In this document: positions 11,836 to 24,340 of the stretch, piece after piece
Position numbering within the stretch: position 1 is the stretch's first letter
Layout: the number at the start of each line of letters is the position of its first letter
Source of the DNA: Nymphaea colorata
Taxonomy: Eukaryota > Streptophyta > Magnoliopsida > Nymphaeales > Nymphaeaceae
DNA: 64,000 bases
Direction of reading: 5' to 3'
NCBI RefSeq assembly: GCF_008831285.2
Contig: NC_045141.1
Coordinates: 2,792,001-2,856,000, forward strand
The notes under the pieces: generated by a model
Seen by the model: the letters and a program-made list of their open reading frames with translations, nothing else
Database searches by the model: none
Told to the model about the DNA's origin: nothing
Position numbers and translations under genes: made by a program

Positions 11836-12199
11836 TCAACTCATTTTGTTTGATAGTCTTTTCCTGCATCATGCTAAGGCCTATTGATCACAAAGGCTTT
11901 TTTTCATGGCATCTTAAGACATTTACAAGTGTTCAATTGCCAAGACCAACATGAATTCCTAAACATTGATCCTTCAATTTCATTGAAATTTTTTGCATGG
12001 TTCAAACCAATGCCTCTTGCAGTTACTCCCCTATAAACGAGACATGAGCTAAATTTAGAAAAAAAAATTAAAAATTTTGATTGAACATTTTTTAATTCTT
12101 TTGCAAAATCAATCTTTGAAACTCCCTCTAAGAGATACAATGCCCCTTAGTTGGTTTGAAAGTTGCAGGGAACGTGCCTATTCAAAGCACAATTGGTTT

Positions 12200-12955
12200 T
12201 AAAATTTTTGAATTGCAAATTCAAGTATAAAATTTCTTGAGATGCAAAGCATAATTAGATTGGGGATTTTGATTTCATTGGTATGAATAAGCTAATAAGA
12301 GTTGTGAAGTAGAATCTCCTTGATGACATATGGTTATTTCCAGTTTGGCATCCATTTTTATGGGTCTACTCTTGAATGGGACCACTGATCTTAAGACAAA
12401 CTCATTTACTTGAAATTATTTTTCAATGACTAATTTGCCGTAATGCCTAGCAACTCTCTTGCAATAAACTTCACGGTGCTTTGTTGCTTATAGTTTTTCT
12501 CGTCTAGGAGGTCTAATTGAACAAGTCTCTTTTATTGATACTTGTTAATTAGAAGTTCGATGAGAGCAGCAAACTTCAATGATGGTTGTTGGACTTGTAA
12601 TGGAAGGACAATTTTTGTTTCATACACTTATTCTGCTAGTGTAGCATTGGTGGAAATTGAAATCATGGTTCGATACCCAAAGAACATTGTGCATTTTTTC
12701 GTGCTAATATCGGTCTGTTTCAATAGTCCTTTCTAAGACACGAATCAAAATTTTATTGGTTGCTTTTGTCTGACTGTTACTCTAGGGGTAATATAGGGTA
12801 GAAAAATAATGTTGTATTTTGTATTTGTAGCAGAGGTGGTGCATCTTCTCATTTTTTAAATGAGTGCTATTGTTTGAGACAATGTCATGCAGGATGCCAA
12901 ATCTACACAAAAGGTTATTATGAATGAAAGACACAACATGTCGTTCGATTGTTTT
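12200..12955 (-). pseudogene. Ty3/gypsy (Tat) integrase core end and C-terminal region
   Basis: The minus strand reads KTIERHVVSFI, then FGILHDIVSNNSTH, a YKIQHYFSTLYYP block and a stop where Pro-Gln-Thr-Asn-Gly is usual. EATNK-like and RTMIST-like blocks follow, then a KWMPNWK*PYVIKE region near 12300 that matches the C-terminal tail of Tat integrases (WTPNWEGPY type). Many stops and frameshifts are present. It is the direct continuation of the integrase piece at 16166-16600, split by the solo LTR E2. Integrase joins cDNA to host DNA, and this copy is dead. Confidence 0.8.
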
Positions 12956-15900
12956 TGTAATGCTCGTTTCATGTTTCAGGTTGGGTTGGAGCGGGTCCTG
13001 ACCCAGACCCGATCTCCACGCGCAAGAGGGTCCCGACGTCGCCCTCTCCTCCCTCGTCTGTCCCTCTTCTCCCTCGTTTCCCCTCTTCGACTCCCCCTGA
13101 GCTACGACCGCAACGCATAGAAGAAGAAGGTGGAGGTTTGAGCAGCGGCGACAGCGGTGACAGCGGCGGCGCTTGGGTAAACACACTCTCTCTCGTGCTA
13201 TTTCCCTTCTCTGCCACTCCCATGCTCCCTTGCCTTCTCTGCCGCACATTCTCTCTTTCTCTCTCTCGCCACTCTCTTTTCTCTTTCCGCTAGCTCCCTC
13301 TCGCACGGTCCCTCTCCTCACTCACTCTCACCCTCGCGTTTTCTTCTCCCTTCTCACGCCCCTCACCCTCTCTGTCGTTGTCCCATTTTTGATCGAAGCC
13401 TCTCTCTGTCTATCTCCCTCTATCAGCGCCTCTCCCTGCCCACACGCTCCCTACTTGAGCTCTTTCCCCATTTTTTGATTGTTTTTCCCATTTTCTCCAA
13501 CCGAGCAATCTTCCTCACTGATTTTATCACTGTTTGATAGGATTCCAGCTTGGGGGACGTGTTCTTTTCCTCATAACAGTGACTAGAAGGTGCTAGTGGT
13601 GGTGGCAGCGATCAATTTTGGGCATTGGCAATTGATCGAATGCTTGAGGCGGCTGCCAAGAACATTGCGGCAGTTCGGACTCTTTGATTGGGGTGAGCGA
13701 GACCTAACCGAGCCTAGATTGTTGTAAATTTTTTGTTGGAGTACGTATAATTATTGTTTGAGCATGCTAGAATTAAGAATTGATGATTTAGAAGGCATGC
13801 GAGAGATGTCGCTATTTTGGGGAAGGTTTGGGACTCATGTGGAGGACGATGATCCATATCTACAATGATCTTTTAAGCATGGTGGGTTGATTTTCGAAGC
13901 AATTAGGAAGCATGATAGAGATTGTATTGTTGTGGAGAACGTTAGAATCGTTTTGGTGAGCTTGGGGAAATATGCTTCTATTGAGGTGCATATACGTTGT
14001 ATATTGAGAATATTATGGTGGGGAAGACACCTCAACTAAGGAAAACAAGTGAGAATCATACATGTGATAAGTCGAATACAAGTTTTGAGTTCTAATCATT
14101 GGCAGCAACCTCGTGGGTTGGGCAGAGACCCTTTTTGGAGGGTTTCGTGGGTCGACACCCATTTGAGGCGAAGACATGCCTCGATGACGGTATTTTCAGA
14201 TTTGTATCGATTGTAAGCGAAACGAGTAGAGAACTTACATTTTGGTTATGTTTGCAGGTACACCGGGCACGTCAAGTAGGCCTTGAGCAACGTGGGTCGT
14301 AGTTCGAGGTGTTTAGTGGACGCACGACAGGTATGGCGGCATTCCAGGCAAATCCCAGTCTGGGCAATTGTGTGAATATGTGTTCCTAGGATCGTGGGAT
14401 CCTAGGATTGTGATGTGATTGATGGATTGTTTTGTGAATGAATGTGTGTATGCATGCAAATTGTTTGATATGCAAATTGTTTGATATATGATATGATTTG
14501 TTTTGAAAGGCTATGAGAAACATGTTTTGAAAATGTTACGCATTTGCATGTGCATAATTAGAATTGATAACTGCTTAGGACAGATGAAGTGGGTATCGAG
14601 TCAAGTATCTCCTCGACCCCAATTATGATTAGAAAGCATCCTAGAATGATAATTGTCTAGGACAGATACGAGCCAATCACGGACCGAGACTACTCTTCAT
14701 GGTTTGGCTAAGTTTTGAAATGTGTGATTGATGTATGTGATTCTGAATGATTTGTCATGTGACAAGTTCTGTTTTGGAAAGCTATTAGAAGCTTGTTTTG
14801 AAAACTGTTACGCATTTGCATGTGCATGCTAGAATTGATAACTGCTTAGGACAGATGAGGTGGGGTATCGAGTCGAGTGTCTCCTCGACCCCGATTGTGC
14901 ATTAGAGGGCATCATAGAATAATAATTGCATAGGACAGTTACGAGCCATCACGGATCGAGACTACTCTCCGGGATTTGGCCAAGTTTTGAAAGATCTAAT
15001 TGTTGTGTTTGATAAGATGTTAATGCTGTGTTTTGTTGCATATGTATTGCCGTGGGCAATAATGCAATTGATTGAAATTGGAGGGTAGTTGTACCCGTAT
15101 TGTATGACGGCTAGCTATGACTGTTAATGTTATGTGTAGACCTCATGTGGAGGCAATTGGAGGTGTGGGTGTACTCGTGAAGTGTACCAACCTCATGAGT
15201 TATCGAGTCATTTTGTGGATGTGCTATTATAATGATAATAATGAAAGAATAAGAGATGAGAGGCTAGTGGGATGTGGCTATGTGTTTGGGAGACGTCCCG
15301 CTTTCGCCACTGGTCTCACCTGTTCGGAGCGCAGGCAGTGCAAGGCCCCAGGATACTGTTGCGTGATGTGCTTGGAGCGTTGGGCTCCCGCCTTCCCAAC
15401 CTGGGTGTCCTAGGGAAGGCTGAGTATCTCTCCTTAGAATTCACACATCCATGGATGAGTGCTCTACCGCTGCAGCGGATGAATAGATTCATATTGTTCT
15501 GGGCCACCATGGGGGTTGTCTCTCGGCATATGAATGCTATGTGTGTGAACGAATGTATGTGATTGATGGACATGTGAATGCTATGACTGAAATGAAATGT
15601 TTAAGCATGCCTTGCATGTGATTGAGATTGTGTTTCTGTGGCCCTTGAGTAGTCTTTTCATGTCGTGGTCGATGTTAGGGGTTTTCTTGGCAAATGATGT
15701 GTCTATGCCCTGACACGACATGACGATAGATTGTTTTTATGATTGTTCTTAGATTTGATCCATACCTAAGAGGGTTTGAGATTTTCCTGACTTGTTGCCA
15801 TACTGCGAAGACTAAGTCTTTAGTTGTTTCTTTTTCAGGTTTTGGCGGACCCGGGGCAGGAAGTTGATCAGATGGCTTCACTCACATCCTACTAGGGTGG

Positions 15901-16165
15901 TTTTGGGTCTTTGGTAGTGCCGGCGCATCATGGTTTGGTCTTTTTGATGTCTTATTTTTGTTAGGCATCAAAGTTGTAGTTTGGGGCATTTTTGTCATAC
16001 ACATAGATGTGAATTTGTATGAATTGAAATTGTTATATAAATGAAAGTTCGCCTCATTGTTTGGAATGGCATAGCTCCCTTTTTGAAATGTTGTATCGTC
16101 ACACTTCAATGCTTTATGTTAGAAAAAAAAATGTGTTTGAGGGTCAAAAAGGTTGGGGTGTAACA
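12956..16165 (-). mobile_element. Solo LTR, long TGTCACACCCC family, copy E2
   Basis: On the minus strand it begins TGTTACACCCCAACC and ends GAGCATTACA, 3210 bp in all. Perfect 5-bp duplications GTTTT flank it (12951-12955 and 16166-16170). TG...CA ends, 5-bp TSD and no internal coding region identify a solo LTR. It interrupts the Tat integrase between the VEAITLK and TIERHVV blocks without loss of a base. The CT-rich tract 13180-13500 corresponds to the GA-rich tract of E1 in opposite orientation. Two short G+C-rich ORFs near 12969-13321 are LTR sequence read into integrase and are not genes. Confidence 0.85.
14507..15030. repeat. Internal tandem duplication in LTR E2, about 263 bp
   Basis: Unit one (14507-14769) and unit two (14770 to about 15030) share the GTTACGCATTTGCATGTGCAT block, GATAACTGCTTAGGACAGATG, CTCCTCGACCCC and CACGGA-CGAGACTACTCT, with moderate divergence. 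The E1 copy lacks this region, which helps explain its shorter length. Confidence 0.8.
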
Positions 16166-16620
16166 GTTTTCAAAGTGATTGCCTCTACCCATTTGGTAAA
16201 GTAATTTATAGCTACAAGAAAATACATATGCCCATTGGAGGCATGTGGATTGATTGAGCCAATCACGTCGAAATCTCACATTGAAAATAGCCAAGGTGTG
16301 CTAACTGAATGAAGGTATACTGCTAGAACATGAATTGTTGATACATATAACTGATATTTAATGCACTTCTTGACAAATTAGTGACATACTTTCTACATTG
16401 TGGGCCAATAATACCCTGCTCTAACTATCTGCTTGACAAAGGTTTGAAACCCTACATGTCCCCTATAAATTCCTTCATAGGGCTTCTTAAATGAAATCTA
16501 GTGTTTTATTTGCATTGAGACATCTAGCATATTATGTATTGAATTTTCTTTGCTATAAGACTCTAACTAAAATAAAATATCTTAAAGACATGTGCCTCAG
16601 AGATCTTTGCTTTCTTCGGG
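16166..16620 (-). pseudogene. Ty3/gypsy (Tat) integrase zinc and core start
   Basis: The minus strand shows EGIYRGHVGFQTFVKQIVRAGYYWPTM (given here only as landmark blocks: GHVGFQ, RAGYYWPTM), then CIKYQ at the end of the zinc domain. The first half of the catalytic core follows: WLFSMWDFDVIG, NGHMYFLVAINYFTKWVEA. The first catalytic aspartate is in the MWDFD block. Stops replace a few codons. The reading runs into the E2 target site at 16166 and resumes at 12955. Confidence 0.8.
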
Positions 16621-17990
16621 ACATTTTAGGTGGAAATGCTCATGTTTAGAGAAAATCTTTAATGTCTATGGTGCTTCTCTACTTTTTGCTTGTAGCACCT
16701 GTTCTAGCATGATATAGGCTGGTTGTTCAAGTCTATCGACTTTAGAAGGTCTAATGGACTCTTCAAGTTAAAATGTGATGATATAACCTAAACTAGCCAA
16801 ACCATCTGCAATTGGGTTGAATTCTTTTTTAACATGTGAGAGTTAACACTTCTCAAAATACTTTATGAGGGATGTTTCCAATTCATGATATGAGATAAAT
16901 TTTTGATCTTGACTTGTCAGTCTCCATTGACTTGACTAACAACTAGGAGAGAATCTTTGAAAAATGTGAACTCTTTGTACTTTAAACTTGAGAAGCATTT
17001 TGACTCCTTGAATTAAGGCCTCTTATTTTGTTATGTTGTGAGTGCAAGAAGATTTTAATTTGAGAGAGTAAGGAATCATTTCATTCTTCGATGTAATCAA
17101 AAGTATCTCAATGTTTGCTCCAACCGTGCTTTTAGATCCATCAAAATACATTTCTCACATCGTCTCTGGTTTGGTCGTTAGGATTTGTTCTGAAAAATCA
17201 TCATTTGTTTTGATTTTCTCTAATAGAGGGAAGTCTGCCAATTGATCTACAAGGGCTTGTACCTCGATTGACTTTTGCATCAACAAAACTTGCCACTTTG
17301 CTGTCCTCATATTTAGGAACGGTTGTTCAAAAATGCACTTGAGTGGGTTTAGCTTGGATGAAATTTTGACCTTGCATGATAGTAGGTAGTGCCTTAATTT
17401 TTGGCACATCTATACCAAGGCTAAGTAGGTATTTTCCATGTGTGAGTAATTTTTTTCATACTACACAAATATTTTGCTGACTTAATAGATAGCATGCTCT
17501 ATTAAGCATCCTGCTTCATATTGTGCCAAAAAGTGACTATAAGCGGAATTGTTGACTGTGATGTAAAGAAGTTGAGGTTTCCCTAAAATTGAAGGTTTTT
17601 GGTGGGCAAATAAGATATTTCTTGATTTTTTGAATGAGGCTTGATATCCATGTCCCCATTCAAACTTGACTCCTTTCTGCAGTAAATGGTTGAAAGGTTC
17701 ACATCTCATAGTAAGGTTAGATATAAATCCTCTTATTGACTCGATTCTGTCTTGCAAACTGCTAGCTCCTTCATATTTGTTGGCAGTGGCATCTCAATGA
17801 TTGTCTTTGACTTGTAGGGATCCATTTAGATTCTCTTTTTGTGATCATAAACACCAAAAGTTTACCTGATTCCACACCAAACACACACTATATGGATTTA
17901 CTTTGAGATTGTATTCTAAAAGTCTATCAAATACTTAAAAAAAATACTGATGTGATTCTCCCTGGCCTTTGACTTAATTCGCAAATCATT
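16620..17990 (-). pseudogene. Ty3/gypsy (Tat) RT thumb, RNase H and archaeal-type RNase H
   Basis: From 17990 downward the minus strand reads DLRIKSKARENH, FLEYNLKVNP and SGKLL-like blocks (RT connection), then IRGFISNLTMRCEPFNHLL, PQLLYITVNNSAYSHFLAQ (RNase H start) and RHYLLSCKVKISSKLNPLK. A second RNase H-like domain follows, with MIPYSLKLKSSCTHNI, EALIQG and LADFPLLEK. The second RNase H between RNase H and integrase is the hallmark of the Tat lineage. Surviving open pieces are 17482-17757 and 17155-17409. Numerous stops are present, so it is non-functional. Confidence 0.8.
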
Positions 17991-19650
17991 CTGTTAACAC
18001 CCCAAATTTTTCTATCTCAATTGTTGGATGCAATTTCAAAATCTTACAAAGGAATTTCACAAAACAATTATGAAAAGCTTCAATTTCAAAGCCAATTTTC
18101 AATTTAAATATAATTTAGGTTCAAATTATGAATTTAACTTACACCATAATTCCCAAGGCAAGATTATGAGTCCAAATCCTAATCCAATACACAAAACTAG
18201 ATCCAAACTAGGTTTTTGAAATTTAAAGCCAATTACAATTGTCATTTGGGATCCATGTCCAACTGAGAATCTAGATCTGAATTCAAAATCCTAATCCAGA
18301 TTTAAATTCAAAATTAGATCCAATTCAGGATCCAAAATGATGTGTGGGACCCACACGTGTGGTTAGGGCCCACTTGGGAGGCCACACACCTCATTTCTTT
18401 TAAAAATATCTATTCTAATAGAGAAATTAATCATAATCAATGAAAATAAGATTTGATTAAGGCTAGATTTCACAAAAAAGAGGAGAAACCTAACTCTTTC
18501 TCTCGCCATTAATTAATAACTCACTAATTATGGAGAGGGGCTTAGTTCCAAGGAAGCCAGGATGGCTTCACCTAACCTACTTAAACCAAGTAGAATTGAC
18601 CTTTGTGCACCCAAATGTGTCGTCAACTTACTGATCTCAGTCAACACGAGCTTAACCTAGTCAAAGGGCTAGGTCTATCCCATGATCCAGCTACTAGATA
18701 GAGATAGACCTTGACTAGATTAAATATTCTTTGACTGAACCAAGTCAAGGTACAATTCAAAATTGAGCACAATTGAAACACAATTAAGTGCTTCCTAAGC
18801 TCAAATTCATCAAATTACCTCAAGTAAGTCAACATCAACTCACAAAATGAGCTTTAACTTTGGACAATTGGTCAAATTTAACCAAATTTGAGTAACTTTG
18901 TCCTTCCATGATCAAATTGAAATCGTAGAGCCCAAATTAGGATTATTTAAAAATTAATACACATTTGAATTTGTCAAATGCACCAATCAAATTCCAAGTT
19001 GAAGATCAACATTTCAAATCAAAATTTGATTTAATTAAATCTATTGTCATTTGAATTATGGACAAAAATGCCCATCAAAAATCAAATTTTATAAAATTTT
19101 CAAAGTCCTTTTAAATTTAATTGAATTGTCAAAAATGAATTCACAATTCAATTACATTTAGAGCTTAGTCACTAGGTTTGAACCTAACAAGCTCAATTCC
19201 AAAAATTAAACCCAATTAAGGATATTTCTGTCAAGTTTTTTGTCAAACTAGGACCCAAGTTAGACTTGGCTAGGTCTGGACCACGGCGGACCAGACCTAG
19301 CCAAGCACAATCAGCTCATGCATGTGGGTTAGGTGTGCTTGTTTGGAGTCATTTAAAGAGGATTAAAAGTTTAATTAATCCTTTTTACCAAATCATCAAT
19401 CCATGTGTGTAGGATTAGACCAATGAGAAATCAAATTTCTCTTAACCATTGGCTGAATTAGAGGCTGGTTGAAGTGATGGCCACCTCAGCCCTTTTTCTA
19501 AAATTTAAATCAATTTTCATTCCAACTTGGCACCTAGTTGGACCTATCCTATTCTACTAGCTCAAAGAGATGTAACTTCCCCAAGCCTTGGGCATGTTAC
19601 AAGAGGGAGTTAAGGAGATAGGTGAAGCCACCTCCTTATTCAATTCCATT

Positions 19651-19660
19651 TCTATATAAA
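19651..19660 (+). promoter_or_regulatory. LTR TATA box
   Basis: TCTATATAAA sits mid-LTR, preceded by AT-rich U3-like sequence and followed about 80 bp on by a GA-rich leader. It would drive + strand transcription from the solo LTR if still active. Confidence 0.5.
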
Positions 19661-20632
19661 CCCACCTTGGGAGCCAAGGTAGGAGGGTGATTTTCATTCT
19701 CATATCTTATCTCTCTCTTCTCCTTAATTGCAGCCCAGAGGAAGAAGAAGAAGAAGAGAAGAAGAAGCCAAGAAGAGAAGGAGCTGCCATAGTCCAATCT
19801 CCCTCTCTCTCTCTCTTCCCATTCCTTGCTTCTACATTTGCTAAGTTAGAGTACTTCATTGGACTCTTGCTTAGGATTTCTAGTACAAGAAAAACCATCT
19901 TTATTCCAGCAATTTCCAGCAAGAAGACTCTTTATTCTAGCTTTGCTAAGCTCAAATCCAAGATTAGATTCTTGCCTAGGATTTCTTGATCTAGAGAACA
20001 AGCAAGGAGAACCCTCAAGCACCAAGACATACCACAAGGTAGGTGATTCTAGCTTGTTCTTCATCTACTTTTGTTTCTCACTATTTATTTTCAAGTTCAA
20101 TATCCATAGAAGGCTTTTATTTTTGTTATTATTTGTAGCTGGAATGATGTTCAGCTATGAAAAGTTACGGTCAATGTGTTTTTAAATGCATGATGTATGC
20201 ATAAATCAGTTTTTCTAAAAAGAAAACCTATGAATCAAGTTTTGAAAAGGGCCCCAAGAGCACATCCCTTTCAAAATAGCTAGCCTAAACCATTTTTTAA
20301 CTCCCAACCATCAGTGAATCCCACAGTGAGAGAGTGATTGATATTTACTGCAACATACATAATTTAAGTGCCTATTAGGAACCGATACATTCTTATGAAT
20401 GTGATCTACCCTTTTAAAGAGAAATCGTAGACAACTAAACTTGAGTATTCTCTTGTTTCCTTCTATTTTGTGCCATTTTGATGCATGCGTTATTGATTTA
20501 GTTGATTAAGTGTGGTAGAGGAGAATAGAAACTAATTTTCAATCTTCTTATGTAAAAGAACCCAACTATGAATCATCATAGCTCATAAGCTAAATAGTCC
20601 CTTGTCAAATATCCCGTTTTGATAGACAAGAT

Positions 20633-20636
<4 letters not shown>

Positions 20637-20679
<43 letters not shown>

Positions 20680-20680
20680 C
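20637..20680. repeat. Microsatellite (AC)n(AT)n
   Basis: About 13 AC units run straight into AT units inside the solo LTR B. Confidence 0.9.
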
Positions 20681-22268
20681 ATATAACTTCTTGCTCAAAA
20701 TAATTTTCTCTTTTAAAGTTAGGTTGGAACATGTTCCTCTTGCTGATTTAGATGTTTAACTTGTGAAAAGTTAAGCAAATTTTCAATGATTTGTTATCAT
20801 TTTCTAATAGTCAAACTTTCTTAGAATCAACATTTCTAATTTTCAGCTATATAAATCAGCATAAAATCTGATTTTATGGCTATTTTGAGATAAAAGCTCA
20901 TGTTATCCATGTCTCTCATATATTTTAAAGATTGATTTTAACTTCATTTACATGATTCTCTATTATTTTGAAGTTTTAATTCAAGTCTCAAGCTTGTGGG
21001 CAACATATGCTTAATAATATGTTAAGCATATGTAGAGGAAGTCCTACATTCCAACCAAAAAGCTGTGTATGGATTACATAATGCATGTTTATATCGAATG
21101 AATGTTGAAAGATTATGAGAGAGGGGAGAATGAATGTTGAGAGATTATGAGAGAGAGAAGAATGAATGTCTCATATAGTTTCTCTTTTTCTTTCATGCAT
21201 TCTCATTCACCAAAATCAATTTCACCACATACAACTTCTCTATGAACTAAGGGATCCTATTTAAAGTTGCAAAAAGTGAGCAACTCTCTTTGCAATGAGA
21301 ACTTGGAAATCTCACTTAGTTTTTTTAAAAAAACACACAAATAACATCATATCCTAATTTGGCCAAAATACATTTGAAAACAACATGTTTTCTGGCATTT
21401 TGAAATCTTCAACAAAGAGTGAGTTTTACTTGCTCTCGCATATTCTTTAGAAAAAGAACTCATTTGAAATCAAGTTCATATTTCTTAAACCTAATCGCAT
21501 GATTTGGCAAAGGTGAATTCAAATCAATCATTTGCTAAGAAAGTTTTGCCACTTTGTTCAAAATTTGGTCCATTTGCTAAGTCAACTTAATCATTCTCCT
21601 AAAAATTTGATCACAAGTTGATCCCTTTCAATCCAAAATCATGAGATGATCTTTACTTCACAACAAGAAACAATATCTCAATCACCAAAATCTCCAATTT
21701 TTTAAGCCAAATTCCCAATTATCTATCAAGTTTTCCAATCCAAATTTTCAAATTATCAAGCAATTTCAAAAAAATTGTATCAAAACGATGACCCAATTCA
21801 GTTTTTAATATTCTTACCAAATTTTGAAATTAAATGACACATTTTCGATAAAAAAATAATGGTCTTTCATTTTGGAAATTTTCCAATTTCGCCCAAATTC
21901 CTAAAGGCAATTGAATTTTCAAATAATTTGTCTAAACAAATTACTTTTCCAAACAACTTGTCCAAAATTCCATTCCAATTTGCCTAAAACAGCTTAGAAA
22001 TTGTTTGTTCAAAACCAAATTCAAAATGAATTTCCAACTTTAATTTTAACCATCTGTACATAAGCATATAGGATTGCCTCAAATGACTTGTACACAATCT
22101 GAAAAATGCTTAGTCCCTCGTCTGATTACCTCGATTAAAGGTGGCAAGAACTATTGGGCCACATACTAATGTGCATATCCTTTTCCCTTAAATTTTTTTG
22201 TCCAAACCCAATTTGAAATTCTTGCTGATTCACATCGACGGCCTCGAAGATGGGGTGGATTGCAAATA

Positions 22269-22800
22269 CATTCACATATGCGTATATGATTTGATGCATT
22301 TGATCGTGAAAAATAGTTGTCATAGCCCTTTGATATGTTGCCTCAGCGTTCTTCAAGCCTAAAGGCATTACAATATAGCAGAAAGTGCCCTATGGTGTTG
22401 TAAATGATGTTTTGGGCTGGTCCTGATTGGTCAACTTAATTTAGTTGTAGCCATAATATCCATATATAAAGGAGAACATGGCGTAGTTTGTGATGCTGTC
22501 CACTAACAAATCGATGTTTGGAAGTGGGCAGTCATCTTTTGGTATGCTTTATTTGAATCTTTGAAATCAATGTAGAGTTGAATTATGTCATTCTTCTTTG
22601 AGACTACCACGATGTTTACCAACCATTCATGATAGTCAATTGTTCAGATGAAACTCTGCCTTTAGTAGGCCTTCTAGGTCTTACTTAACTTGCCCCTCAA
22701 GACGAGGGTCTAATTTTTTCAAGTTTTGCTTTACTGGTTTGCATTCTAGTTTGACCAGTTTGGTATCAAGTCTTGGCATATCTTCGTAAGTTCATGAAAA
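22269..22800 (-). pseudogene. Ty3/gypsy (Tat) reverse transcriptase, N-terminal part
   Basis: The minus strand carries a TSWWSQRRMT-like block, a degenerate first catalytic region, and then MPLGLKNAEATYQRAMTTIF followed by HDQMHQIIYAYVN, the palm up to the YVDD motif. The motif is cut by solo LTR B: the Asn-Asp-Leu continuation lies at 17985, so the intact order would have been YVND rather than the usual YVDD. Upstream, frames shift several times. The RT made cDNA from the element's RNA, and this copy is inactive. Confidence 0.8.
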
Positions 22801-23409
22801 GGCTTCTTGATGATTTTTTATGAAGTCTATCAACTTTTCTCTTTCTTCTACTAAGATGTTTGTCCCAATTTGCAAAACTTTGGATTTTCTTTCGTGCTCA
22901 TGTTAATTTCCTCCATCAAGTCATTAAATAAAGGTGACAGCTGATCTTGTTTTTATATGGATGAGCTTGCCTAAATGAGTTTTGGATTTGCCTCATTGAA
23001 GGCTTTTGATGTTTGATTCTCAGGTTTCCTCTTGATAGATGGAAAATGCAGGTGTCGTAATTTGATATGACAAGAGATGACATTGCCGGTATGATAAATT
23101 TTGATTGCATAATGCAAAGAAAATGAGGTTGACAAGACTTAACAAAGTTTGACATAATTTGACAAAATTTCACTTGGTTGACTACATCATTTGAAGTAGA
23201 CATGATGATCTAAGATAGAAGGATAAATGGGTGGATTCATTCCACCATTTTATATATTCAAGACCCATGCTTGGTCCAAACATAAGATACAAATGGGCAA
23301 ATGATACCCAACGTTGTTGGGTAGGAGTATATATTTTGGGCTATTCTTCAGTATCTAGCTCACACTCCACAATGGCTCCTTCTGATTCAATTGGATATGT
23401 TTTCATTTG

Positions 23410-24340
23410 ACACTACGAGAATTGTCTGTCGCAACGGTCTATATGGTAGTCAATTGTGAAAAATGGCCCTAGTAGAAAACTTCCTTTGACTAGGTTGTAG
23501 GTGTATCTTGATTTGATGACTTTTCGGTCAATGAAGTCCCAAATGATGGCAGACTCATCCACTATCTTTATCTTCCTATGGTAGTGCTCCATGCTGGATA
23601 AGCGGTCGTCAGCATTTTGAAAATGACATGATTGTGGCCTTATGTGCATGTAAAACCATCATTGTAATGCAGAGACACATCCTTCTATCGAGTTTGCATC
23701 CCCAACAAAAAATTTGGTCAATCCTCGGTAAAGGAATGCCATTGCTGCCATTGCTATGGATACATGTTGGACTTTGACATGCCCCCATTTTTTGAATAGG
23801 CGAACTGTGTAAAAGTTCATTATATGTTCTCCATTGTTGAAGAAGATGAGACCCACAATGCAGGTTACCATGAAATTTTTGTACCTGTTCGTGGCACTTC
23901 TGGAAAGTGAAGCAGGATTGACATATTAGGAATATGTTTTACCAAATTCTTTTATTTGGAGGTATTGTTGCCGATCTTTCTCTAGAAATAGCCAACTCCG
24001 TTTTCCCGTGAGTTTGTGAATCACTGCTAAAGTTTTGACTTGACCTTGATTAACAATGAATTGGTCTTCAGTTGGTCTTCTTGAGTCACCTTCTGTCTTA
24101 GGAGAACCTATGATATTGGAAATTTTGTCTAGGGTGATTGTCATTCCACCTCTTGAGAACCAAAATGTGTTAATCCTTGGGTTCCATCTTTCATTTGCTA
24201 CATGGATTAGACTATCATTGTTGAGCTGCATTACTAGATTGACTGCTTTTTTGAGTCCACAATCTTCTAAGTTATTTAGAAAAATACACCAAAATGTTGG
24301 GTACCATGAAAGATACCATTGAGATAGATAGACTCCACTT
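23410..24340 (-). pseudogene. Mobile-domain-like ORF in the gag region of the Tat element
   Basis: The minus strand reads VANERWNPRINTFWFSRGGM followed by TITLDKISNIIGSPK, then DQFIVNQGQ, LTGKRSWLFLEKD and FGKTY. After a frameshift come VSIAMAAMAFLYRGL and SIEGCVSALQ*WFYMHI, then a third piece ending DRKVIKSRYTYN. The TFWFSRGGMTITLDKIS and GC-LQ-W-H patterns resemble the plant mobile domain/DUF7745-type sequences found in the 5' ORF region of some Tat/Ogre elements. Three broken ORFs (23926-24231, 23659-23871, 23413-23649) share it. Which domain family it belongs to is uncertain. Confidence 0.5.

Larger units (their letters stand above)
17992..22268 (+). mobile_element. Solo LTR of the Tat element's own LTR family, copy B
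   Basis: It begins TGTTAACACCCCAAATTT and ends ATTGCAAATA, 4277 bp, flanked by perfect 5-bp duplications CATTC (17987-17991 and 22269-22273). It lies opposite to the interrupted Tat pol. Its sequence matches both LTR remnants A (8826-11470) and C (25222-27055), and C also ends in GCAAATA. It contains a TATA box at 19651-19660 followed by a transcribed-type leader with CT/GA tracts and GAACCCTCAAGCACCAAGA. The join of copy C to B shows that B has lost about 500 bp at about 20740. A small ORF at 22135-22368 starts in the RT and reads into this LTR. Confidence 0.8.

Noticed and set aside
12782-13321. 179-codon minus-strand ORF
   Set aside because: Chimeric: solo LTR E2 sequence read straight into Tat integrase across the insertion point.
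17992-22094. Alternative right end for solo LTR B at 22094 with CAATC
   Set aside because: One mismatch with CATTC, and it leaves RT sequence unexplained; 22268 gives a perfect duplication and restores the RT motif, and remnant C shares the GCAAATA end.
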